DNA of 39,989 nt, taken from contig CAZHGD010000058.1 in assembly GCA_964531735.1 (NCBI GenBank), forward strand, positions 1 through 39,989, in the 5' to 3' direction. Each line of letters opens with the position of its first letter. Position 1 is the first letter of the stretch. The notes beneath the pieces were generated by a model. It was not told the DNA's origin, did not search any database, and saw only the letters and a program-made list of their open reading frames with translations. The DNA comes from CAZHGD01 sp964531735. GTDB lineage: Bacteria > Armatimonadota > UBA10988. The position numbers and the translations under genes are program-made. This document shows positions 14,723-21,783 of the stretch, piece after piece.

Positions 14723-15010
14723 GTGAGACGGTTGCTACTGCCGCTTGTTCTGGCGCTGGCCATGACCACTGCCTGCACCCGACCGCCGAATCCCGCGGCC
14801 GATCTGATCCCCGAGACGCCGCCGGTTGACATCGAGCCGCCGCCCGTGGCGCCGCCGGCGGCGGCCACGACCGGTGGCGGTCCGGCGGCGACCAAGCCGG
14901 GCGCGGGGCAGACCAGCCCGGCGCCGAAATCGGCCGCGCCGGCCCCGGCGAAGCCGGCGGCGCCGAACGCGGCCAAGTCGTCCCCGCCGCCGAAGGTCAA
15001 ACGGCTGTAG
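14723..15010 (+). CDS. Small Pro/Ala-rich putative lipoprotein
   Basis: 95 residues from the GTG at 14723, chosen for the very strong GGAGGAGG upstream. The signal RRLLLPLVLALAMTTAC has a basic start, a hydrophobic core and a lipobox-like TTAC, so Cys18 may be lipidated. The rest is a low-complexity chain rich in Pro, Ala, Lys and Gly (PPPVAPPAAATTGGG), probably extended and disordered. No domain is recognised. It lies two bases after the dismutase stop, so the two should be co-translated; it may be an envelope linker protein. The coding assignment rests on the ribosome binding site, signal and operon position, not on homology. Confidence 0.65.
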   Translation: MRRLLLPLVLALAMTTACTRPPNPAADLIPETPPVDIEPPPVAPPAAATTGGGPAATKPGAGQTSPAPKSAAPAPAKPAAPNAAKSSPPPKVKRL

Positions 15011-15019
15011 GGCGCGATC

Positions 15020-15049
15020 TAGGCACGGGTTACAAAATGGGCCTATAAT
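15020..15049 (+). promoter_or_regulatory. Promoter with consensus TATAAT before the 15129 gene cluster
   Basis: TATAAT at 15044-15049 matches the -10 consensus exactly. The best -35 candidate is TAGGCA (15020-15025), 18 bases upstream, a weak match. It would start a leader of about 70 bases and could drive the long plus-strand run that begins at 15129. Confidence 0.6.
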
Positions 15050-15062
15050 CGTCACGCCACGG

Positions 15063-15090
15063 GTGTTCCTTTAGGGTACCCTTCCAACAC
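15063..15090. promoter_or_regulatory. Nested dyad in the leader of the 15129 cluster
   Basis: GTGTT (15063-15067) and AACAC (15086-15090) flank the perfect palindrome GGGTACCC (15074-15081). It lies about 10-40 bases after the predicted transcription start. It could be an operator or a leader hairpin; the arms are not quite symmetric. Confidence 0.3.
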
Positions 15091-15128
15091 TCGGCGCAGA
15101 GACTCGGCTGCGCGGGTGGAGCGGTGGT

Positions 15129-15473
15129 TTGGACTCGATGGTCATGACCCTGGTCTGGACGTTCAACGTCTCGGCGTTGACGCTGACCTATCGGGCTGAC
15201 CTGCTCAAGCGGGTGGTGCTGGGGAGCTGGAACCTGCTGGTGTTCCTGGTGGGTCTGGAGTTGGCCTGGTCGGTGTGGGCACTGAGCACCGGTCAGCCGA
15301 TGCCGATCGTGGTGGCTGCATGTTGGCTGGGTCTCAATCTGCTGGTGACCGTGAACGCGGCGCGCAAACACGCGCAGACGCTCACCTCGGGCCAGGTGGT
15401 GCTGTTGTGTTCGTGGTGGCTGGGGCTGCTGGGCATGGTCTGCTGTGCTCTCACCTCGGCGGGCTTTGTGTGA
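15129..15473 (+). CDS. Small four-helix membrane protein, function unknown
   Basis: 114 residues from a TTG at 15129 with GGTGGAG seven bases upstream; the ATG codons at 15138 and 15144 are alternatives. It has about four hydrophobic segments: 5-20, 30-50, 58-75 and 90-110. Short charged loops (RADLLKR, NAARKHAQ) separate them. I recognise no family. It ends four bases before the start of the spermidine-synthase-like membrane protein, so the two are probably translated together and may form a complex. High hydrophobicity, operon position and the promoter upstream support a real gene. Confidence 0.65.
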   Translation: MDSMVMTLVWTFNVSALTLTYRADLLKRVVLGSWNLLVFLVGLELAWSVWALSTGQPMPIVVAACWLGLNLLVTVNAARKHAQTLTSGQVVLLCSWWLGLLGMVCCALTSAGFV

Positions 15474-15477
15474 CCCG

Positions 15478-17907
15478 ATGAGCCAACCGCCGCCGCCGTG
15501 GTCGACGCGGCTGGCCGTTGGGGCCGTGGCGTTCGGTGTGCTGGCCTACGAAGTCACCCTCACCCGTGTGTTCTCGGTCCTGTTTCGCTCGCCGTTCGTG
15601 TTCCTGATCCTCTCGATCGCCATCTGCGGGCTCGGCCTGGGTTCGTGGCTGGCCGCCAGCCCGTGGCGTCGGCGCGCGCGCGAGGACGACGGCGAACCGG
15701 CCTGGGTGGCCCTGGCCTTCGCCTGGCTGCTGCCGCTGCCGCTGGTGCTGCTGCTGACGGTGGGTCAACGGCTGGTCGCCGAGGCCAACGGCACGGCGGT
15801 GGCGCTGTTCACGTTGCTGCCTTACGCCGCCGCCGGCGTGTTCCTGAGCCTCGCGTTTGCCCGCTACGCCGACGCGGCCGGTCGCCTCTACGCCTTCGAT
15901 CTCGGTGGTGCGGCGCTGGCGGCGGCGAGCACGGCGGCGCTGTTGTCGCTCGGCGGCGGTCTGGCGATGCCGTTCTACCTGGGCGCGCTCGCGGCCGCCG
16001 CGGCGCTGCTGTCGGCCTGGGGGCGGTCGCGTGCGGCGAGCGCTGCCGCCGTGGTGACGCTGGTGGCCTTGCTGGCGCTGGGTGGCGCGCAGACGCGCCG
16101 CGAGTGGCTGCGCCTGCCGGCGGTGACCAGCCAGGACGCCGCGCGCGTCAAGCCGCTGTTCTGTGAGCTCGCCGATCCTTCGGCCGGGTCGCGGATGCTC
16201 TACACGCGGTGGTCGCCGGTGGCGCGCACCGATGTGGTCAGCAACCAGGGCACCGACACGCTCTACATCTGGACCGACGGCGATGTGCCGACGCAGATGG
16301 AGCCGTTCGACGGCAACCTCGACCACGTCCGGGGCTACGCCGGGTTCATCGGCTTCGTGCCGTTCGCGCTCCAGCCGCAACCCGAGCGTGTGCTGTGCAT
16401 CGGGCCAGGTGGCGGCCTGGACGTCCTGCTCGCGCTGGTCGGCGGCGCGCGTCACATCGAGCCCGTCGAGATCAACCCGGCGATGGTGCCGATCACCGAG
16501 CGGTTCAAGGGCTTCTACGGCGATCTCTACCACCGGCCCGAACTGCCGCGCGGGCTGATCATCGACGAAGGGCGCAGCTATCTGTCGCGGTCGCCGTCGC
16601 GCTACGACGTCATCTACTTCGCGCTGGCCAAGAGCGCCACCACTCAGCAGGGCGGCATGGCGCTGGTGGACAACTACCTGTATACGCGCGAGGCGTTCGA
16701 CTCCTACTTCAGTCACCTGCAACCGGGCGGCTTGTTGGCGCTGGTCTTGCAGGAGCCGCATCTGACGGACCGCTGTCTGGTGACGGCCGTGGCCGCCATG
16801 CTAGAGCGCGGCTGGACCGGCGCTCAGATCGCGCGGCGCGTGGCCTGGCTGGCCTGGCCACCGGACCTGGCGCCGGGGCCGTACCGGCAACTGCTGCTGA
16901 TCCGCAACGGCGACTTCAGCGACGAGCAGGTGCAACGGCTGGGCCAGTTGGCGAAGGAGCGCCGGCTGACGGCGCTGCTGACGCCGGGTGAGCGGCCACC
17001 TGACCCGTATGACAGCCTACTCGCCCCGGGTCTGACGGCCGAGCGGTTCGCGGCGGCGGTGGCCGGCAAGGACGGCTACCTGACGCGGCTGTACTTCGGC
17101 GGACCATGGGAGCGGCTGAAGTTCAGCGTGGTGACCGACGATCGGCCGTTCTACGCGGACATGTCGCCGCGCCTGCACCCGTTCCTGCAGACCTTGCTGA
17201 CCGCCAGCCTGCTGGCGGGCGCGCTCTGCCTGCTGGCCGGTTGGCTGGCGGCCTGGCGCGCCGGTAGCCCGGTCGGGCCCGCCGCGGCCGAGGCCGGCTA
17301 CTTCGGTCTGCTCGGCGTGGGGTTCATGCTGGTCGAGGTGGCGCTGGTCCAGAAGCTGGTGCTGCTGCTGGGCTACCCGACGCTGTCGCTGACGGTGATC
17401 CTGTTCTCGTTGTTGCTGGGCGGCGCGGCCGGTGGTTGGGCGGCCAACCGTGGCAGTGCCGGGGCCGCGGCGCGGCGTCTGCCGGTGGTGGTGGGTGCCC
17501 TGGTGGTGCTGCTGGCCGGCCTCGCCATCGGACTCGACAGCGTGGTTACGGCGGTGCTGCCGGGCCGCCTGGCGGTGCGCATCGCGGTGGCGGTGGCGGT
17601 GCTGCTGCCGCTGGGTGCGCTACTGGGCCAGCCGTTTCCCACCGGGCTGCGCCGTCTCGGGGCCGCGCGCCCCCAGCAGGTGCCGGTGGCTTGGGCGGTG
17701 AACGGCGTGCTGTCGGTGACCGGTTCGGTGATGGCCGCGGCCCTGGCGGCTCGCGCCGGCTACCGCAGCGTGCTGTTGGCCGGCATGGTGGTCTACCTGC
17801 TGGTGCCGTTGGTGGCCCGCGGCTGGGATCCGGTCGGTCGGGCAGAAGGGATCGGCGCGGCGGCGTCGAACGGCCAGCCGCGCAATCGCGGAGAGGATTG
17901 CGAATGA
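15478..17907 (+). CDS. Polytopic membrane protein with spermidine-synthase-like SAM-binding domain
   Basis: 809 residues, starting at the ATG at 15478 (MSQPPPPW). About six membrane helices fill residues 10-205. A soluble Rossmann domain follows (about 215-560) with VLCIGPGGGLDVLL near 305 and PVEINPAMV, the SAM-binding loop and acidic strand. Another six or so helices fill about 570-785. This resembles the fused membrane spermidine-synthase-like proteins of several environmental phyla. The acidic pair that follows strand 4 in true spermidine synthases (DSTDP-type) is replaced by YFALAKSA, so aminopropyl transfer is doubtful; a methyltransferase-like or purely SAM- or nucleotide-binding role is possible. 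It is coupled by an ATGA overlap to a response regulator downstream and nearly abuts a small membrane protein upstream. Confidence 0.82.
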   Translation: MSQPPPPWSTRLAVGAVAFGVLAYEVTLTRVFSVLFRSPFVFLILSIAICGLGLGSWLAASPWRRRAREDDGEPAWVALAFAWLLPLPLVLLLTVGQRLVAEANGTAVALFTLLPYAAAGVFLSLAFARYADAAGRLYAFDLGGAALAAASTAALLSLGGGLAMPFYLGALAAAAALLSAWGRSRAASAAAVVTLVALLALGGAQTRREWLRLPAVTSQDAARVKPLFCELADPSAGSRMLYTRWSPVARTDVVSNQGTDTLYIWTDGDVPTQMEPFDGNLDHVRGYAGFIGFVPFALQPQPERVLCIGPGGGLDVLLALVGGARHIEPVEINPAMVPITERFKGFYGDLYHRPELPRGLIIDEGRSYLSRSPSRYDVIYFALAKSATTQQGGMALVDNYLYTREAFDSYFSHLQPGGLLALVLQEPHLTDRCLVTAVAAMLERGWTGAQIARRVAWLAWPPDLAPGPYRQLLLIRNGDFSDEQVQRLGQLAKERRLTALLTPGERPPDPYDSLLAPGLTAERFAAAVAGKDGYLTRLYFGGPWERLKFSVVTDDRPFYADMSPRLHPFLQTLLTASLLAGALCLLAGWLAAWRAGSPVGPAAAEAGYFGLLGVGFMLVEVALVQKLVLLLGYPTLSLTVILFSLLLGGAAGGWAANRGSAGAAARRLPVVVGALVVLLAGLAIGLDSVVTAVLPGRLAVRIAVAVAVLLPLGALLGQPFPTGLRRLGAARPQQVPVAWAVNGVLSVTGSVMAAALAARAGYRSVLLAGMVVYLLVPLVARGWDPVGRAEGIGAAASNGQPRNRGEDCE

Positions 17908-18272
17908 CGGCGCGCGTACTCTTGGTGGAAGACGACCTGGTGACGGCTCGGCGCGAGATTCGTGTCCTCGAGCGGGCCGGCTATGAGGTCGTGCACGCCG
18001 CCACCGTGGGCGATGCCGATCAGGCGCTCTGTGACCACGACTTCGACCTGGCCATCCTCGACATCTTCCTGCCCGACGGTGATGGCTTTGCGATCTGCCA
18101 ACGCATTCGTGCCGTCGTGGACCTGCCGGTGATGATGCTGTCCGGCCTCGAGGACGAGTACGGCCAGGCGCTGGTGGGCACCGATCTCGGGCCGCAGAGC
18201 TTCATGACCAAGCCGTTCGAGGATGGTGACCTGCTGGACCGCGTCAAGCTTCTGCTCGGACAGGACGGCTAG
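17904..18272 (+). CDS. Single-domain response regulator (CheY-like)
   Basis: 122 residues; the ATG at 17904 overlaps the previous stop (ATGA) and has GGAGAGG upstream. It is only a receiver domain. The acidic pocket is Glu9-Asp10-Asp11, the phosphoacceptor is Asp53 (LAILDIFLPDGDG), the switch residue is Ser80 (MMLSG) and the conserved Lys is Lys103 (TKPFED). All key residues are present, so it should be phosphorylated by a histidine kinase. There is no output domain and no kinase gene nearby. It probably works by protein-protein contact, perhaps with the membrane protein to which it is coupled. The next gene begins 27 bases later without a visible promoter. Confidence 0.93.
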   Translation: MTARVLLVEDDLVTARREIRVLERAGYEVVHAATVGDADQALCDHDFDLAILDIFLPDGDGFAICQRIRAVVDLPVMMLSGLEDEYGQALVGTDLGPQSFMTKPFEDGDLLDRVKLLLGQDG

Positions 18273-18299
18273 CCGGCCATCCTGCTGGAGGCCAGCCCG

Positions 18300-21200
18300 A
18301 TGACACTCCTTGCGTGTGCCTGCTGCATCTGGTCGTCCGTCGTGTCGGCCCCTGGTCCGGTCACCGTGGCCGACCGAGCGGTGGTCGTCGGTGACCGCGT
18401 CGAGGTCTGCTGGACGACCGCGGTGCCCACGGTGGGTCAGGTGGAGTTTGGCCCGACGCCGACGCTCGGGCAGGTCAGCCCGGAGGACCCGAGTTCGCTG
18501 CGCGGCTCGACCAACGCCGGTCGCACGCCGGGGGTGGGCGTGGCCAACAACCACCGGGCCTACCTGCCGCTGCCTGCCGCCTGGCCGCTGCACTACCGCA
18601 TCACGGCCAAGACCGCCGACGGCGCTGCGGTGACCAGCCCCAGCGAAGCGGTGGCGCGGCCGGCGGCCGTGAAGGGCTTCTCGGCCCGTGCGACGGTGCC
18701 CCTGCGTATCGATCGCGGCGGCTGGACGCTGCCGGTGCTACCGGTGACCGCCGGCGTGCCGCTACCGGTCGGCCAGTTGGGCGACGACGGCGCCGTGCGG
18801 ATCCGGGCTGGCGAGCGCGAGGTGCCGTGTCAGGCGACCATCGTGGCGCGCTGGGCCGCCGACCGCAGCGTGAAGTGGCTGCGGCTGCACTTCGTGGTGC
18901 CGGCCGAGGTCAAGGAGGTGACGCTGGAGTATGGGCGCGACGTGGTCGGCGTTCGCCCGGCGGCGGTCACCTCGACTGCGGCCCAGCGGCTGGACCTGGC
19001 GCTGGGGCGGGTGCGCGTGACGTCCGAGCGGGTAACCGTCGGTGACCGGTCGGTGGCGTTCCCGGCCGTGGTGCTGACCGATGCCCAGGGCGTGGTCTAC
19101 ACGGCGCGCCCGCGCGCCGTGGTCATGCTCGAGACCGGCCCGGTGCGCCAGGTGGCCGAGGTGCAGGCTGACTTGGTGGATGCCCAAGGCCGGCGGCTGC
19201 TGGGCTGCGTGCTGACCGTGCAGGCGTTCGCCGACCTGCCGGCGGTGCGGCTGGATGTGCGGCTGGAAAACGACAACACCAAGGACGAGTTCACGGCGTT
19301 CCGGTCGCTGGGTCTGCGGTTCGCCGGGCTGGTCGGTCCGGTGACGGTCGGCGACGCTGACAAGGTGACGCTCACCGCCGGGCAGCGCGTGTGGCAGCGC
19401 GAGGACAGCGAATGGGCCGTGGAGCCGACGGGCAAGACCGGCAAGCGCTTGGCGGGCCTGGTGGAGACGGCGCCGGCGCGGCTCGTGATGCGTCACTTCT
19501 GGGAGCAGTACCCGGCGTCGGTGGCCGTCGCCGATGACAGCCTGGAACTCGGGCTCTATCCCGCGCTGCCGGCGGACTTCTACCGCGGCCGCCAGGACGA
19601 GGACAAGTTCTACTACCACCTGCGCAAGGGCCTGTACGAGTTCCGCCAGGGGTTCACCAAGACGCACCGCGTCTGGATCGACCTGTCCGGGCAGCCGTCC
19701 GGTCGGAGCCTGCTCAGCGACCCGCCGACGGCGCTGGCGACGCCGCAGTGGCTCGAGGACACCGGCGCGCTGCGGCGCCTGGCGGTGTCCTGCCGGAACC
19801 GACTGCCCGGTTTCGACACGCGGATACAGCAGATCGCCGACACCTACCTGGCACACCGCGACAGCGCGCGCGAGTACGGCGTGATGAGCTTCGGCGATTG
19901 GTACGGTGAGCGCACCTGGAACTGGGGCAACCTGGAATACGACCTCGGCCACGCGCTGCTGGACGAGTACGCCCGGACCGGCCTCGCCGCGCTGTACCAC
20001 CGGGCGACCGAGACGCTGGAGCACGAGGGCGACGTCGACACCCGGCACTTCGCCGCGGACCCGCGCCGCGTCGGGCAGCAGTGGATCCACTCGATGGGCC
20101 ACACCGGCGGCTACTACCCGCCGGAATACAAGGACATGCACATCTACGCCTCGCCCGGCTGGTCGGACAACCGCGGCCACATCTGGTGCCAGGGCCTGCT
20201 GCAGCAGTACCTGCTCGGCGGTGACCGGCGCCAGTGGGACAGCGGCCTCCTGATCGCCGACTGGGCGGCCGGCCCGCAGACGACCAACTTCCAGTACGGT
20301 CTGGCGCGCGAGCCCGGCTGGATGGTGCTGCTGGTGATGGCGGCCTACAACGCCACCGAGGATCCGTACTACCTCAACGCCGCGCGCCTGATGCTGCGCG
20401 TGGCGCACCAGAAGTCGGTCGACAGCGGCGATCGCGGGTTCTACTACCACCCGCTCTATGGCGGCCACTGCGACTGTGAGCAGAAGCACTCCGGCGAGGC
20501 CGGCTTCATGCTCGGCGTGCAGATGACCGCGATGGTCATGTACTACGAGCGCCAGCCGGACGACGTGGTGGCTGACGACGTGGTCAAGTGCGCGCGCTTC
20601 ATCGTGGAGACGATGTGGGAGGCCGAACGGTCGGCGTTCCGCTACACGTCGTGCCCGAAGACCGGTGCCTCGGCCGGTTCGGTCTACATCATGCTGGAGG
20701 GCCTCGCGTTCGCGGCCGAACGCAGCCGCGATGCCGGTCTGGCGGCGATCACCCGCGAGGCGCTGGCCGCCGCGTGGGAGCAACTGCCGGCCTCGGGCAA
20801 GAGCGCCGGCTACGCGCTCTGCGCGCTGCCGCAGGGGCTGGACCGCTTCGTGCGCCTGCCCGGTGAGAGCCTGACCGAGCGGCAGGCGCGGGTCCAGGCC
20901 TGGATGCGCAACCCGGCGCGGCGGGCACTGCCGGCGCTGCTCTACAACCCCGACTTCGAGCAGGACGCCGAGGGCTACTTCGCGCGGGCCGGGGCCAAGT
21001 TGCAGCGCGTCACCGACGACCCGCACTCGGGCAGCGCGGCGTTGCGTATCACCGGCACGTTGACCGGCCAGAACGAGTACCTGGTCACCCGCTACGACGG
21101 CAGCGCCGACACCGCCGAACTGCGCGGGCTGAAGCCCGGCGAGACCTACCGGTTGACCGTCTGGCTGAAGGTCAACGCGCTGTCGCCCGGTGCGCCGGCG

Positions 21201-21773
21201 CCGACCTGTCGTCTGGCGTTCCGCGACGATAGCGGCACGCGAGGGGCGGAAGCGACCAACGCCTACGACCTGAAGCGCCTGGGCACCTGGCAGAAGCTGA
21301 CCGCCGACATCCGCATTCCCGAGTGGAACACGCGCAACTACCTCGCGCTGAACACCAACACGCGGGCCAGCGTCACCGCCGATCTGCTGCTCGACGACCT
21401 GAGCCTGGTGCCGGTGGCGCAAGCCGACCGCGACACCTACTGCTACGTTCGCCTGCTGCCGACGGCCGCCGGCGGCCTGACCACCTCGCGCGACCGCACC
21501 GGGCAATGGTGGACCGGCCCGGCGAGCGTGCTCGAGGCCAGCGTGCCGGCGGCCGGCGACTACCGCCTGTGGCTGAAGCTGTCCGGCAAGGGCGAGGCGA
21601 CCGTGTCGCTCAACGGGGTGGCGCTGGGCCAGGTCGCCGCCGCTGGCGAGCCCCTGTGGGTGCGGCTCGCGGCGCCGCGGTGCCAGTTGCGCAACCGCGT
21701 CGAGATCACGCTGGGGCCCGGACTGCGGCTGGGCTATGGCGTCCTGACGAACGACCCGACCGGCGCCCAGTAA
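18300..21773 (+). CDS. Secreted PL26-like exo-rhamnogalacturonan lyase with C-terminal binding domains
   Basis: 1157 residues, starting at the ATG at 18300 with TGGAGG upstream. A short signal-like N-terminus (MTLLACACCIWSSVVSAPG) is followed by a fibronectin-III-like domain (about 20-105). From about residue 130, VPLRIDRGGWTLPVLPVTAG and RWAADRSVKWLRLHFVV match the RIFT-barrel opening of PcRGLX/YetA-like proteins. The middle has an alpha/alpha-barrel pattern (FGDWYGERTWNWGNLEYD near 530, YGGHCDCEQKHSGEAGF near 720). A CBM4/9-like jelly roll begins near 883 (NPDFEQDAEG) and a last beta domain near 1047. PL26 enzymes split rhamnogalacturonan I from the chain end by beta-elimination. The fold call is good; the exact substrate is inferred. 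It is the first enzyme of the coupled polysaccharide block. Confidence 0.82.
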   Translation: MTLLACACCIWSSVVSAPGPVTVADRAVVVGDRVEVCWTTAVPTVGQVEFGPTPTLGQVSPEDPSSLRGSTNAGRTPGVGVANNHRAYLPLPAAWPLHYRITAKTADGAAVTSPSEAVARPAAVKGFSARATVPLRIDRGGWTLPVLPVTAGVPLPVGQLGDDGAVRIRAGEREVPCQATIVARWAADRSVKWLRLHFVVPAEVKEVTLEYGRDVVGVRPAAVTSTAAQRLDLALGRVRVTSERVTVGDRSVAFPAVVLTDAQGVVYTARPRAVVMLETGPVRQVAEVQADLVDAQGRRLLGCVLTVQAFADLPAVRLDVRLENDNTKDEFTAFRSLGLRFAGLVGPVTVGDADKVTLTAGQRVWQREDSEWAVEPTGKTGKRLAGLVETAPARLVMRHFWEQYPASVAVADDSLELGLYPALPADFYRGRQDEDKFYYHLRKGLYEFRQGFTKTHRVWIDLSGQPSGRSLLSDPPTALATPQWLEDTGALRRLAVSCRNRLPGFDTRIQQIADTYLAHRDSAREYGVMSFGDWYGERTWNWGNLEYDLGHALLDEYARTGLAALYHRATETLEHEGDVDTRHFAADPRRVGQQWIHSMGHTGGYYPPEYKDMHIYASPGWSDNRGHIWCQGLLQQYLLGGDRRQWDSGLLIADWAAGPQTTNFQYGLAREPGWMVLLVMAAYNATEDPYYLNAARLMLRVAHQKSVDSGDRGFYYHPLYGGHCDCEQKHSGEAGFMLGVQMTAMVMYYERQPDDVVADDVVKCARFIVETMWEAERSAFRYTSCPKTGASAGSVYIMLEGLAFAAERSRDAGLAAITREALAAAWEQLPASGKSAGYALCALPQGLDRFVRLPGESLTERQARVQAWMRNPARRALPALLYNPDFEQDAEGYFARAGAKLQRVTDDPHSGSAALRITGTLTGQNEYLVTRYDGSADTAELRGLKPGETYRLTVWLKVNALSPGAPAPTCRLAFRDDSGTRGAEATNAYDLKRLGTWQKLTADIRIPEWNTRNYLALNTNTRASVTADLLLDDLSLVPVAQADRDTYCYVRLLPTAAGGLTTSRDRTGQWWTGPASVLEASVPAAGDYRLWLKLSGKGEATVSLNGVALGQVAAAGEPLWVRLAAPRCQLRNRVEITLGPGLRLGYGVLTNDPTGAQ

Positions 21774-21783
21774 GGAGCTACCT

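Noticed and set aside
15030..15371. Minus-strand 113-codon frame opposite the small membrane protein
   Set aside because: No motif. The plus strand has a promoter, a ribosome site and four hydrophobic segments.
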